64,000 bases of DNA from Actinoplanes teichomyceticus ATCC 31121 (lineage in GTDB: Bacteria; Actinomycetota; Actinomycetes; Mycobacteriales; Micromonosporaceae), in the NCBI RefSeq assembly GCF_003711105.1, contig NZ_CP023865.1:1958001-2022000 (forward strand), read 5' to 3'. This document shows, in pieces, positions 24,058 through 36,686 of the stretch. The position numbers were made by a program, and so were the translations under genes. Within the stretch, counting starts at the first letter, position 1. Each line of letters opens with the position of its first letter. The notes under the pieces are model-generated. The model saw only the letters and a program-made list of their open reading frames with translations. It searched no databases and was not told the origin of the DNA.

Positions 24058-25365
24058 GTGAAGCGCAAGATCGCGGTCGCCGCGGCGCTCGCTGCGACGT
24101 TGGCCGGCACCGCCGCGTGCGGCGGTAACAGCGACGACGGCGGCACCACCTCGGCCAACGGGACGGTCGACGGCAAGGGCAAGACCATCAAGGTCTGGCT
24201 CATGGTCGACGCCCAGAGCGGGTGGAAGGACGTCGTGGACGACGCCGGAAAGCGGTTCACCGCGGCCACCGGCGCCAACGTGACCGTCGAGTACCAGCAG
24301 TGGGCGAACGTGCTGACCAAGCTGGACGCCTCGCTGGCCGGCTCGGACGTCCCGGACGTGGTGGAGCTCGGCAACACCCAGTTCCCGAAGTACGTGGCCA
24401 ACCAGGCGTTCGCCGAGCTGGACAAGAAGAGCTTCGAGAACTCCGACACCTGGCTGCCCGGCCTGTCCGGCGCCTGCGAGTCGGACGGCAAGACCTACTG
24501 CGTGCCCTACTACGCGGGCTCGCGTGTCCTGATCTACCGCAAGGACCTGTTCGAGAAGGCCGGCATCACCGCCGCGCCGAAGACCTACGACGAGTTCCTC
24601 GCCGACGCCGACAAGGTGCAGGCGGCGAACAAGGACGCCAAGTTCGGCGCCGTCTACATGCCGGGCCGGTACTGGTACGCCGCGATGTCCTGGGTGAAGG
24701 CCAACGGCGGCGACATCGCCAAGAAGGACGGCGACAAGTGGACCGGCACGCTGTCCACGCCGGAGTCGCAGGCCGGTCTGCAGAAGTGGGTCGATCTGGT
24801 CAAGAAGTACTCCAAGGCGGACGTCACCAAGGACGAGGCCGACCAGTACCTGGTGTTCAGCCAGGCCAACGCCGGCATGTTCTACGGCAACGGCTGGGAG
24901 CAGGGTTCCGCCGAGGAGGTCCGCAAGGACCCGAACGACCCGAACTCCGCGCTGGTGCCCACCAAGGTCAAGGGCAAGCTGGCGGCGGCGCCGATGCCGG
25001 GCATCCCGTCGCTGCTCGGCGGCTCGAACGTCGGTGTCCCGCTGAAGAGCAAGAACGCCGACCTCGCCGCGCAGTGGATCAAGTACTTCACCGACAGCAC
25101 CTCGATGAAGGGCCTGATCAAGGCGAGCGCCCTGCCGAACGCCACCGCGCTGCTGGACACGGCGGCCACCGAGAACCCGAAGCTGGCGGTCGGCGCCGAG
25201 GCGGCCAAGAACAGCTGGGCCGTGCCGAACTCCGGCAAGTGGGCCGACGTGGAGAAGGCCAACATCCTGCAGAACATGCTGTCGGACATCCTGACCGGCA
25301 AGAAGTCCCTCGCGGACGCCACCACCGCGGCTGACGAGCAGATCGCCAAGACCCTCAACGGCTGA
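24058..25365 (+). CDS. Sugar ABC transporter binding lipoprotein (DasA-like)
   Basis: A 435-residue extracytoplasmic solute-binding protein. GTG 24058 follows GGAGG by five bases and gives a lipoprotein signal peptide with lipobox AGTAAC, so the mature protein is lipid-anchored at its Cys. The rest is a family 1 (CUT1-type) sugar-binding fold with WLMVDAQSGWKDVV, VVELGNTQFPKYV and FYGNGWEQG. Adjacent to an RpiR regulator and upstream of an NgcEFG-like set, it plausibly binds chitobiose or a related oligosaccharide, as DasA does, but that is inference from context and overall resemblance. A strong hairpin follows before the permease genes. Confidence 0.88.
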   Translation: MKRKIAVAAALAATLAGTAACGGNSDDGGTTSANGTVDGKGKTIKVWLMVDAQSGWKDVVDDAGKRFTAATGANVTVEYQQWANVLTKLDASLAGSDVPDVVELGNTQFPKYVANQAFAELDKKSFENSDTWLPGLSGACESDGKTYCVPYYAGSRVLIYRKDLFEKAGITAAPKTYDEFLADADKVQAANKDAKFGAVYMPGRYWYAAMSWVKANGGDIAKKDGDKWTGTLSTPESQAGLQKWVDLVKKYSKADVTKDEADQYLVFSQANAGMFYGNGWEQGSAEEVRKDPNDPNSALVPTKVKGKLAAAPMPGIPSLLGGSNVGVPLKSKNADLAAQWIKYFTDSTSMKGLIKASALPNATALLDTAATENPKLAVGAEAAKNSWAVPNSGKWADVEKANILQNMLSDILTGKKSLADATTAADEQIAKTLNG

Positions 25366-25376
25366 TCCGCCTGCCC

Positions 25377-25402
25377 GCCTGCCCGCCGCACGGCGGGCAG
25401 GC
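25377..25402 (+). terminator. Strong hairpin between binding-protein and permease genes
   Basis: GCCTGCCCGCCG (25377-25388) and CGGCGGGCAGGC (25391-25402) form a perfect 12-bp stem directly after the binding-protein stop. Without a T-run it is likely a partial terminator or 3'-end stabiliser, which would make the binding protein transcript more abundant than the permease part, a common design in ABC operons. Confidence 0.65.
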
Positions 25403-25441
25403 GGCGCACCGCCACAGTCCTTCGGTGAGAGAGGAAAGCTG

Positions 25442-26428
25442 ATGTACGCCGTCGACTCTCCGGCGGCCCGCACGCGCAGCGGGCCGAGCGGAACCGGCGC
25501 CAACCAGCCGGTGACCCGGCGCAAGCGGCGCGTCAGGGGCGACGACGTCGTCCTTCCCTGGCTGCTCGCCGGTCCGGCCCTGCTGCTTCTGGCCGCCCTG
25601 CTGGCCTACCCGGTCGGGCGCATGCTCGTGCTGTCGTTCCAGAAGTTCGAGCTCAGGGAGCTCTGGACGGGCGCCACGCCGGCGTGGCGCGGGATCGACA
25701 ACTACACCGCCGTGCTGTCCGACGGCGCCTTCTGGTCGGTGGTGCTGCGTACGATCCTCTTCACCGCGGTGTCGGTGATCCTGACGGTGCTGCTGGGCCT
25801 GGCCGTGGCGCTGCTGATGCGCCGGGTCAACCGGGCCGTCCGGCTGCTCATGATCGTCGCGATGATGTTCGTCTGGGCGCTGCCGGCGCTGGTGCAGGCG
25901 CAGGTCTTCAAGATGATGACCGACTCCGACGTCGGTGTGCTGAACTACCTGATCGACAAGCTGCCGGGCGTCGAGTTCCAGAACCACTCCTGGTTCTTCA
26001 CGCCCACCCAGGGCTGGATCGTGATCACCTCCTGTGTGGTGTGGGCCGGTATCCCGTTCCTGGCGATCACCCTCAACGCCGGGCTGACCCAGGTCCCCAA
26101 GGAGCTGATGGAGGCCGCGACGGTCGACGGCGCGAACGCCTGGCAGTCGTTCCGCAACATCACCGTGCCGATCCTCAAGCCGCTGCTGGTGATCGTCACG
26201 ACGCTGTCGGTGATCTGGAACTTCGGGCTGTTCACCCAGAACTGGGTGATGCGGGACGGCAAGCCGGAGCCGGAGTTCCAGACCCTCGCCACGTACTCCT
26301 ACGTGCAGGCGTTCGGGCAGAACAAGTACGGCCTCGGCTCGGCGATCGCGGTGATCACCGTGGTCCTGCTGCTCGCCGCGATGGCGGTCTACATCCGCCA
26401 GATGTTCAAGATCGGAGAAGTGGACTGA
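25442..26428 (+). CDS. Sugar ABC transporter permease, MalF-type
   Basis: A 328-residue CUT1-family inner-membrane permease with a basic cytoplasmic N-tail (KRRVRGDD), six membrane helices and the EAA loop contacting the ATPase, here ELMEAATVDGANAWQSFRNITVP. ATG 25442 follows GAGAGGAAAG. It pairs with the next permease, whose start overlaps its stop (TGATG). No ATPase gene is in the cluster. Confidence 0.93.
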   Translation: MYAVDSPAARTRSGPSGTGANQPVTRRKRRVRGDDVVLPWLLAGPALLLLAALLAYPVGRMLVLSFQKFELRELWTGATPAWRGIDNYTAVLSDGAFWSVVLRTILFTAVSVILTVLLGLAVALLMRRVNRAVRLLMIVAMMFVWALPALVQAQVFKMMTDSDVGVLNYLIDKLPGVEFQNHSWFFTPTQGWIVITSCVVWAGIPFLAITLNAGLTQVPKELMEAATVDGANAWQSFRNITVPILKPLLVIVTTLSVIWNFGLFTQNWVMRDGKPEPEFQTLATYSYVQAFGQNKYGLGSAIAVITVVLLLAAMAVYIRQMFKIGEVD

Positions 26429-27327
26429 TGGCCGTCATCTCCGCCACGACGCCGCGCCGCCGCCGGGCCGGCCGGGCCGCGGAAGGCACGATCACCGTCG
26501 GGCGCAGCCCGCTCGGCACCTTCTTCGCCAACCTCGGTGGCGTGGTCTTCGCGATCGTGATGTTCTTCCCGGTCTACTGGGTGCTGGTCACGTCGTTCAA
26601 GCCGCAGACCGAGTGGTCCAGCTTCACCCCGACGTTCCTGCCGGACCAGCCCACACTGGACAACTTCAGGTCGGCGTTCAACGCGCCGGGCTTCAAGCAG
26701 TCGCTGGTCAACGGCGTCCTGATCACCGCCATCGCGGTGGTGGCGGCGCTGCTGGTCGGTTTCCTGGCCGCGCTCGCCGTCGCCCGGTTCCGGTTCTACG
26801 GCCGGCGGGCCATCATCCTGGTGGTCCTGGCGGTGCAGTTGGTGCCGTTCGTCGCCCTGCTGATCCCGATCTTCCTGATGCTGCAGAGGGCCGAGCTGAC
26901 CGGTGACAGCATCATCGGCGTGACCCTGGTGTACGTGGTGCTGCTGCTGCCGTACACGGTATGGACGCTGCGGGGTTTCATCGCCGGCATCCCGCGGGAG
27001 CTGGACGAGGCGGCGATGATCGACGGATGCACCCGTGGCCAGGTGTTCTGGCGCATCATCCTGCCGCTGACCGGGCCCGGCCTGGTGGCGACCTCGGTCT
27101 ACGGGTTCATCCAGGCGTGGAACGAGTTCATCATCATCAACACGCTCAACGACCCGGAGCACCAGAACCTGATGGCCTGGCTGATGCAGAACCAGACCAG
27201 CCGGGGCACCTACTGGGGTCCGCTGATGGCGGGCGCGATCATCACCTCCATCCCGGTCGTCGTCTTCTTCCTGGCCGTGCAGCGCAACATCGCCTCCGGG
27301 CTCACCGCCGGCGCGGTCAAGGGCTGA
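26428..27327 (+). CDS. Sugar ABC transporter permease, MalG-type
   Basis: A 299-residue permease with six membrane helices and the EAA loop as ELDEAAMIDGCTRGQVFWRI, the ATPase-docking motif of the second CUT1 permease. The C-terminus ends in the characteristic RNIASGLTAGAVKG. The start ATG 26428 lies inside the stop of the preceding permease gene (TGATG), so the two are translationally coupled. Substrate as for the binding protein at 24058. Confidence 0.93.
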   Translation: MAVISATTPRRRRAGRAAEGTITVGRSPLGTFFANLGGVVFAIVMFFPVYWVLVTSFKPQTEWSSFTPTFLPDQPTLDNFRSAFNAPGFKQSLVNGVLITAIAVVAALLVGFLAALAVARFRFYGRRAIILVVLAVQLVPFVALLIPIFLMLQRAELTGDSIIGVTLVYVVLLLPYTVWTLRGFIAGIPRELDEAAMIDGCTRGQVFWRIILPLTGPGLVATSVYGFIQAWNEFIIINTLNDPEHQNLMAWLMQNQTSRGTYWGPLMAGAIITSIPVVVFFLAVQRNIASGLTAGAVKG

Positions 27328-27361
27328 ACCGTCTCCTCGTCACCCACCCGAAAGGACACCG

Positions 27362-28798
27362 ATGTCTGAGATAACGACCTCCGAGCTGGACCGCCGTACC
27401 CTGCTGCGCCGTGCCGCCGCGGTCGGCCTGGTGGCCACCCCGGGCGTGAGCTTCCTGAGCGCCTGCGCCGGCAGCTCCGGGGACGGTGGCGACACCAAGC
27501 AGGCGACCGGCACCAAGTCGGCGGACAACCCGCTGGGCATCGACCCGAAGGCGGGTGTCGAGATCGTCATCTTCGACGGCGGCCTCGGCACCAAGTACGC
27601 CACCGACGTGGACACTCCGCTGTTCAACCGGAAGTGGCCGGACGCGAAGATCACCTACTCCGCGACCCAGCAGGTGGCCACCACGATCAAGCCCCGGCTG
27701 AACGCGGGCAACGCGCCCGACATGATCAACAACTCGGGCACGGACCTGATGGACTTCGGCGCCATCGTCAAGGCCGGTCAGGCCGCCGACCTGAGCGACC
27801 TGTTCGCCGCCCCGTCGCTGGACATCCCCGGCAAGACGGTCGCCGAGACGCTGGTCCCGGGCGCCGTGCAGCAGGGCACCTACGACGGCAAGCCGTACGC
27901 GGTGAACTACTCCTTCACGGTCTTCGGGCTCTGGTACAACAGGAAGCTCTTCGAGAAGAACGGCTGGACCGTCCCGACCACGTGGGCCGACTTCACCGCC
28001 CTGCTCGACAAGATCAAGGCGGCCGGCATCACGCCGTTCGGCTACGCGGGCGCCAACGCCCCTTATTACATGGTCCGCGCGATCATGACCAGCGCCGCGA
28101 AGATCGGCACCGAGCAGGTGCTCAAGGACATCGACAACCTCAAGCCGGGCGCCTGGACCAACGACGCCGTGTTCAAGGCCGCGCAGGCGTGGGGCGAGAT
28201 CGGTACCAAGTACATCGACAAGTCGTACCTCGGCCTCAAGCACACCGAGGTCCAGCTCCAGCAGAACCAGGACAAGCTGGCCTTCTACCCGTGCGGCTCG
28301 TGGCTGGAGAACGAGCAGGCCGCCAGCACCCCGCCCACCTTCGAGTACGCGATGATGGCGTACCCCGGCGTGACCGCCTCGGACCAGCTCCCGGCGACCG
28401 CGATCAACGCCGCGGCCGGCGAGATCTACTTCGCGGCGGCCAAGAGCAAGAACCCGCAGGGCGGCAAGGAGTACCTGCGCACCATGCTCTCCAAGGAGGC
28501 GGCGGTGGAGTTCACGAAGCTCACCAAGTCGCTCACGGTGGTCGCGGGCGCCGCCGACGGCCTCACCATCTCGCCCGGCCTCACCAGCGCGAACGAGGCG
28601 CTGAGCAAGGCCGGCAAGGACGTGTTCATGGGTTACCTCTTCGACACCTGGTACAAGAAGCTCGACGACGCCTCCCGCGAGGCGGCCAATCAGCTGATGT
28701 TCAAGGGCGGGGACGCGAAGAAGTTCTGCGACACCATGGAGGCCGCCTCCCGGGCCGTCGCCAAGGACTCCTCGATCACCAAGTTCGACCGTTCCTGA
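27362..28798 (+). CDS. ngcE: GlcNAc/chitobiose-binding protein NgcE-like
   Basis: A 478-residue solute-binding protein with features of the NgcE family (N-acetylglucosamine/diacetylchitobiose binding in Streptomyces). The N-terminus combines a twin-arginine-like region (DRRTLLRRAAAVGL) with a lipobox (LSAC), so it appears to be a Tat-exported lipoprotein. Family-type segments include KAGVEIVIFDGGLGTKYA, NNSGTDLMDFGAIVKAGQ, YPCGSWLENEQAA and LPATAINAAAGE. ATG 27362 follows GAAAGGACACCG. It heads the second transporter set of the locus. Confidence 0.88.
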   Translation: MSEITTSELDRRTLLRRAAAVGLVATPGVSFLSACAGSSGDGGDTKQATGTKSADNPLGIDPKAGVEIVIFDGGLGTKYATDVDTPLFNRKWPDAKITYSATQQVATTIKPRLNAGNAPDMINNSGTDLMDFGAIVKAGQAADLSDLFAAPSLDIPGKTVAETLVPGAVQQGTYDGKPYAVNYSFTVFGLWYNRKLFEKNGWTVPTTWADFTALLDKIKAAGITPFGYAGANAPYYMVRAIMTSAAKIGTEQVLKDIDNLKPGAWTNDAVFKAAQAWGEIGTKYIDKSYLGLKHTEVQLQQNQDKLAFYPCGSWLENEQAASTPPTFEYAMMAYPGVTASDQLPATAINAAAGEIYFAAAKSKNPQGGKEYLRTMLSKEAAVEFTKLTKSLTVVAGAADGLTISPGLTSANEALSKAGKDVFMGYLFDTWYKKLDDASREAANQLMFKGGDAKKFCDTMEAASRAVAKDSSITKFDRS

Positions 28799-28839
28799 CC
28801 CGCGTCCGGCAGAGGACCAGCGACAGATAGGCAGGCGTC

Positions 28840-29745
28840 ATGCGGCACGGCAAGTACCCCTTCATCATCGGTTTCCTTGTCGTGCCGCTGGCGCTCTACC
28901 TGACCTTCGTGGTCGGTGCCTACCTGCAGATGTTCCAGCTGTCGCTGACCGACTGGTCGGGCTACGGCGCGTTCCGCTACGTCGGGCTCGACAACTTCGC
29001 GAAGCTCTGGGACGACTCGGTCTTCTGGATCGCTCTGCGGCACAACCTGTACATCCTGATCGGCATGCCGATCGTGACCATCGGGTTCTCGCTGTTCCTG
29101 GCGTTCCTGCTGAACGTCGGCGGCCGGAGCGGCGGCGGCGGCCCGCGGGGCGTCCGGGGCTCCAAGGTGTACCGGATCGTCTACTTCTTCCCGCAGCTGC
29201 TCGCCCTGCCCATCGTGGCGGTGATCTTCGGCCGGGTGTTCGGCTCGGACCGCAGCGGCATGATCAACGGGTTGTTGCCGGACTCCTGGTCGCCGAGGCT
29301 GTTCCTCGCCGACGAGCGCTGGGCGCTGGTCTGCATCGCGGTCGTGCTGATCTGGCAGCAGGTCGGCTTCTACGTGGTCCTCTTCTCGGCCGGCATGGGC
29401 TCGATCGGCCAGGAGATCTACGAGGCCGCGGCGCTGGACGGAGCCACCAAGATCACGCTGTTCTTCCGGATCACCCTGCCGCTGCTCTGGGACACCCTGC
29501 AGGTCGCCTGGGTCTACCTGGGCATCGCCGCGTTCGACCTGTTCGCCCTGGTCAACATCATATCGGTGAACAAGGGCGGACCGAACAACGCGACCCAGGT
29601 GCTCAGCTACCAGATCTTCCTCAACGCCTTCCAGAACTCGCAGGCGGGTTACGCCTCCGCGATCGGCGTGGTGCTGTTCTTCCTGACCCTGACGTTCGCC
29701 GCGCTGACCCTGCGGGTCACCCGCCGCGACGCCGCCCAGGCCTGA
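28840..29745 (+). CDS. ngcF: ABC transporter permease NgcF-like
   Basis: A 301-residue permease with six membrane helices. It begins directly with a membrane helix (RHGKYPFIIGFLVVPLALYL in part), has the binding-protein-dependent transport EAA loop EIYEAAALDGATKITLFFRI, and lies 41 bp after the ngcE-like gene. Position and pairing match NgcF of Streptomyces GlcNAc/chitobiose transport. A basic Gly-rich loop (near residues 95-110) is unusual but without known meaning. Confidence 0.87.
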   Translation: MRHGKYPFIIGFLVVPLALYLTFVVGAYLQMFQLSLTDWSGYGAFRYVGLDNFAKLWDDSVFWIALRHNLYILIGMPIVTIGFSLFLAFLLNVGGRSGGGGPRGVRGSKVYRIVYFFPQLLALPIVAVIFGRVFGSDRSGMINGLLPDSWSPRLFLADERWALVCIAVVLIWQQVGFYVVLFSAGMGSIGQEIYEAAALDGATKITLFFRITLPLLWDTLQVAWVYLGIAAFDLFALVNIISVNKGGPNNATQVLSYQIFLNAFQNSQAGYASAIGVVLFFLTLTFAALTLRVTRRDAAQA

Positions 29746-29846
29746 TCCGCGGAGATTGTCATGATCGACTGCATCGAGCGGCACCTGGCCGCACCGGACG
29801 GCCTCGTCGGCGAGGGCCGGCAGAGCGGGACCGAGGAGGCCCAGCG

Positions 29847-30752
29847 ATGACGAATCTGGTTACCGACCCGCCGGCCGTCGCCGCGCGGCCGGCGCCCGCC
29901 GCGGAGAAGCACCGGCAGGTCAGCCCGCTGGGCGGCGTCGCGCACCTGGCCCTGTTCCTCTGGGCGCTGGCCACCGCCGGCCCGCTGATCTGGGTGCTGC
30001 TCGCCTCGTTCAAGAACAACACCGAGATCTTCCTCGGCAAGCCGTTCGCGCTGCCGGAGAGCTTCTCGCTGCAGACGTACGCCGACGCGTGGAGCGAGGC
30101 GCACATCGGGCAGTACTTCCTGAACAGCGTGTTCGTGGTGCTCGTCAGCACGGCCGGCACCATGCTGTTCGGCTCGATGGCCGCGTACGTCCTGGCCCGC
30201 TACAGGTTCCCCGGCAACCGGGCGATCTACTACCTGTTCGTCTCCGGCCTGGCGTTCCCCACCTTCATGGCCCTGGCGCCGCTGTTCGGCATCCTGCAGA
30301 GCCTGCAACTGCTGAACACGTTCACCGGACTGATCCTGGTCTACATCGCGTACTCGCTGTCGTTCACGGTGTTCTTCCTGACCGCGTTCTTCCGCACGCT
30401 GCCGGCCGAGATCGACGAGGCGGCGATGATGGACGGGGCCGGTCACCTGCGCCGGTTCTTCCAGGTGATGCTGCCGATGGCGAAGTCCGGCCTGGTCAGC
30501 ATCACGATCTTCAACATCGTCGGGCAGTGGAACCAGTACCTGCTGCCGGTGGTGATCATGCAGGGTTCGGGCGCCGACTCCAAGTGGGTGCTCACCCAGG
30601 GCATCGCGAACATCAGCACCCAGGCCGGCTACCACGCCGAGTGGTCCACCCTGTTCGCCGCGCTGACCCTGGCCATCCTGCCGATGATCGTGGTCTACGC
30701 GATCTTCCAGCGGCAGATCCAGGCCGGCCTGACCGCCGGTGCGGTGAAGTAG
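29847..30752 (+). CDS. ngcG: ABC transporter permease NgcG-like
   Basis: A 301-residue permease with six membrane helices and the EAA loop as EIDEAAMMDGAGHLRRFFQV; it ends RQIQAGLTAGAVK, as typical of the MalG-like partner. ATG 29847 follows GAGGAGG. The 101-bp gap after ngcF holds no gene I can support. Together with the two preceding genes it forms an NgcEFG set, again without an ATPase gene; in Streptomyces such systems borrow the multiple-sugar ATPase MsiK. Confidence 0.88.
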   Translation: MTNLVTDPPAVAARPAPAAEKHRQVSPLGGVAHLALFLWALATAGPLIWVLLASFKNNTEIFLGKPFALPESFSLQTYADAWSEAHIGQYFLNSVFVVLVSTAGTMLFGSMAAYVLARYRFPGNRAIYYLFVSGLAFPTFMALAPLFGILQSLQLLNTFTGLILVYIAYSLSFTVFFLTAFFRTLPAEIDEAAMMDGAGHLRRFFQVMLPMAKSGLVSITIFNIVGQWNQYLLPVVIMQGSGADSKWVLTQGIANISTQAGYHAEWSTLFAALTLAILPMIVVYAIFQRQIQAGLTAGAVK

Positions 30753-30786
30753 GAAAGCTGTCGTACCCCGCGAGCAGAATGACGAT

Positions 30787-32427
30787 GTGCTCGTAGCGGT
30801 ACTCCCCGACGGTCGGCTGCAGGACCTGCAAGCCGACGGGCGGCCGGTCGGGGCGCCTCACCCGGCGCCCGACCTGCCGGCGGCGATCGCTGCGCGCGAG
30901 GCCGCCGAGCAGCCGCGCTGGGTCTGGGCGGCCACCGCCGACACCTATCCCGCGCTGCTGCGCGCCGGCGTCCGCGTCGCGCGCTGCCACGATCTGGAGC
31001 TGACCGAGGCCCTGCTGCTCGGGCACGCCGGTCGTTGGGGCGAGCCACGGGGGCTGGCCGCGGCGGTCGCCCGGCTGCACGGGCGGCCCGTCCCGCCGGA
31101 CCGGCTGCGGCCCGGGGCCGAGCCGCCCGGCTTCGCCCAGGCCGCGCTCTTCGAGGCGGTCTCCGCCCCGCCCCCGGTCTCGCCGGCGGATCTCCTCGCG
31201 GTGTATGCCGATCAGCAGCGCCGCCTCGCCGGCACCGAGCACCCCGGTCGGTTCCGGATGCTCGCGGCCGCCGAGTCGGCCGGCGCCCTGACCGCCGCCG
31301 AGATGGGCCACACCGGTCTGCCCTGGCGCGCCGACCTGCATGACCAGCTGCTGCGCGAGCTGCTCGGCCCGCCCCAGCCGGTGGGCCCGCCGCGCCGTCT
31401 GGCCGAGCTCACCGCGGTGATCAACGACGCGTTCGGCGCGCACGGGCTGCATCCGGACTCGCCGGCCGAGGTGGTGCGCGCGTTCGCCCGGGCCGGCATC
31501 CACATCCCGAACACCCGGCGGTGGGTGCTGCGCCAGGTCGACCACCCGGCGGTCGCCCCGCTGCTGGAGTTCAAGGAGCTCTACCGGATCTGGACCGCGC
31601 ACGGCTGGGCCTGGCGCGACGCCTGGGTGCGCGACGGCCGCTTCCGCCCGGAGTACGTTCCCGGTGGCGTCGTCTCCGGCCGGTGGGCCACCCGTGGCGG
31701 CGGCGCCCTGCAGGTCCCCAAGGTCGTCCGCCGGGCGGTGGTGGCCGACCCGGGCTGGCGGTTCGTGGTGGCCGACGCCGGCCAGCTCGAGCCCCGGGTG
31801 CTGGCCGCGGTCTCCGGCGACGACCGGCTGGCCCGCGCCGCCGCCGGGGGCGACCTCTACGCCGCGCTGGCGGCCGACTCCTTCGACGGCGACCGGGCCA
31901 AGGCCAAGCTCGCCCTGCTCGGCGCGATGTACGGGCAGACCGGCGGGGACGCCGTCCCGGCCCTGGCGGTGCTCCGCCGGCACTATCCCACCGCCTTCGA
32001 CTACGTGGAGCGCGCCGCGCGGACCGGTGAGCAGGGCGGCCTGGTGCGCTCCTGGCTGGGGCGCACGTGCCCGCCCGCCTCGGGGGCGGCCCGCGACGCC
32101 GGCCTGGATCCACCCGATGAGGTGGCGCCGCCACCCGGACGGGCGAGGGGGCGGTTCACCCGGAATTTTGTGATTCAAGCCACTGCTGCCGAGTGGGCGC
32201 TGGTCCTGCTGGCCACCCTGCGCACCGCCCTGGCCGGCACCCCGGCCGAGCTGGTCCTGTTCGTGCACGACGAGGTGGTCGTGCACTGTCCCGCGGAGCA
32301 GGCCGCGGAGGTCGCCGACGCGGTCCGGGAGTGCGCGGCGCGGGCCGGGCGGATGCTGTTCGGCGCCACCGAGGTCCGGTTTCCTCTGGACGTCTCAGTT
32401 GTTGGTTGCTATGCCGAGGCCAAGTGA
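30787..32427 (+). CDS. Family A DNA polymerase-like protein with degenerate exonuclease domain
   Basis: A 546-residue protein of the actinobacterial type annotated as bifunctional 3'-5' exonuclease/DNA polymerase. The C-terminal half shows polymerase motifs: motif A as [13 protein letters not shown] (DxGQxExR, catalytic Asp kept), O-helix as [18 protein letters not shown], and motif [12 protein letters not shown]. The N-terminal 250 residues correspond to the DnaQ-like domain but lack an evident DxE catalytic motif. It is not the replicative PolA, which is larger. GTG 30787 is the likely start. It probably acts in repair or gap filling; biochemical role open. Confidence 0.85.
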   Translation: MLVAVLPDGRLQDLQADGRPVGAPHPAPDLPAAIAAREAAEQPRWVWAATADTYPALLRAGVRVARCHDLELTEALLLGHAGRWGEPRGLAAAVARLHGRPVPPDRLRPGAEPPGFAQAALFEAVSAPPPVSPADLLAVYADQQRRLAGTEHPGRFRMLAAAESAGALTAAEMGHTGLPWRADLHDQLLRELLGPPQPVGPPRRLAELTAVINDAFGAHGLHPDSPAEVVRAFARAGIHIPNTRRWVLRQVDHPAVAPLLEFKELYRIWTAHGWAWRDAWVRDGRFRPEYVPGGVVSGRWATRGGGALQVPKVVRRAVVADPGWRFVVADAGQLEPRVLAAVSGDDRLARAAAGGDLYAALAADSFDGDRAKAKLALLGAMYGQTGGDAVPALAVLRRHYPTAFDYVERAARTGEQGGLVRSWLGRTCPPASGAARDAGLDPPDEVAPPPGRARGRFTRNFVIQATAAEWALVLLATLRTALAGTPAELVLFVHDEVVVHCPAEQAAEVADAVRECAARAGRMLFGATEVRFPLDVSVVGCYAEAK

Positions 32428-32450
32428 GTAATTGGGTATCGTTGAGGCTC

Positions 32451-32535
32451 CGGCCGAGAGGCGCTGCAGCGGGCCACCCGTCACGCTCGACCGGTGATCC
32501 ATCCGAACAAGGGCGCCTCCGACTTTTCTCGGAGG
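32451..32535 (+). ncRNA. SAH riboswitch with ribosome-binding-site-sequestering platform
   Basis: Upstream of metH the order CCGAG, AGGCGCTGC, a small CGGG/CCCG hairpin, ACGCTCG and GAACAAGGGCGCCTC matches the S-adenosylhomocysteine riboswitch consensus. P1 is GAGGCGC (32458-32464) with GCGCCTC (32513-32519), and CGAG (32455-32458) can form the pseudoknot with CTCG. The platform is readable: CCTCCGA (32516-32522) pairs with TCGGAGG (32529-32535), masking the metH ribosome-binding site, and shares four bases with the 3' strand of P1. SAH binding would stabilise P1 and free the site, an ON switch, as known for this class. Confidence 0.87.
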
Positions 32536-32543
32536 TGTGCCCC

Positions 32544-36143
<3,600 letters not shown>

Positions 36144-36158
36144 CGGGGGTACACGGGG

Positions 36159-36644
36159 ATGGTCCCGATCGTGGTGATGGGGGTCTCCGGCTGCGGCAAG
36201 AGCACGATCGGCCAGGCGCTGGCCGATCGGCTCCAGGTGCCGTACGGCGAGGCCGACGACTTCCATCCGGCGGCCAACGTGACGAAGATGCAGTCCGGGG
36301 TGCCGCTCACCGACAACGACCGCCGGCCGTGGCTGGCCGCGATCGCCGAGCGGATCGGCGCGGCCGGGGACAAGGGGCTGGTGGTGTCCTGCTCGGCGCT
36401 CAAGCGGGCGTACCGGGACGTGCTGCGCGCCCCTGACCCGCGGACCCTCTTCGTCCATCTGGTGCTGACCCGGGAGGTGGCCACGGTCCGGGTGGGCGGC
36501 CGGGCCGGCCACTTCATGCCGAGCAGCCTGGTCGAGTCCCAGTTCGCCGTCCTGGAGCCGCTGGGTCCCGACGAGAACGGCATCGGGGTGGACGCGACCC
36601 TGCCGGTCGACCGGATTCTCGCGAAGGTGCTGAGCCGTCTCTGA
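36159..36644 (+). CDS. Gluconokinase
   Basis: A 161-residue small kinase of the GntK type, which phosphorylates D-gluconate to 6-phosphogluconate. The P-loop is GVSGCGKSTIG at residues 8-18, followed by EADDFHPAANVTKMQSGVPLTDNDRRPWL, the gluconate-binding signature (given as the region near 29-58), and VVSCSALKRAYRDVLR. Start ATG 36159, only 15 bp downstream of metH, so it may be read through from the riboswitch-controlled transcript although its function is unrelated. Confidence 0.92.
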   Translation: MVPIVVMGVSGCGKSTIGQALADRLQVPYGEADDFHPAANVTKMQSGVPLTDNDRRPWLAAIAERIGAAGDKGLVVSCSALKRAYRDVLRAPDPRTLFVHLVLTREVATVRVGGRAGHFMPSSLVESQFAVLEPLGPDENGIGVDATLPVDRILAKVLSRL

Positions 36645-36686
36645 CGCACCGGGCCGCCCGCGTCGGCGGCCCCGCGCGGTGCGGGA

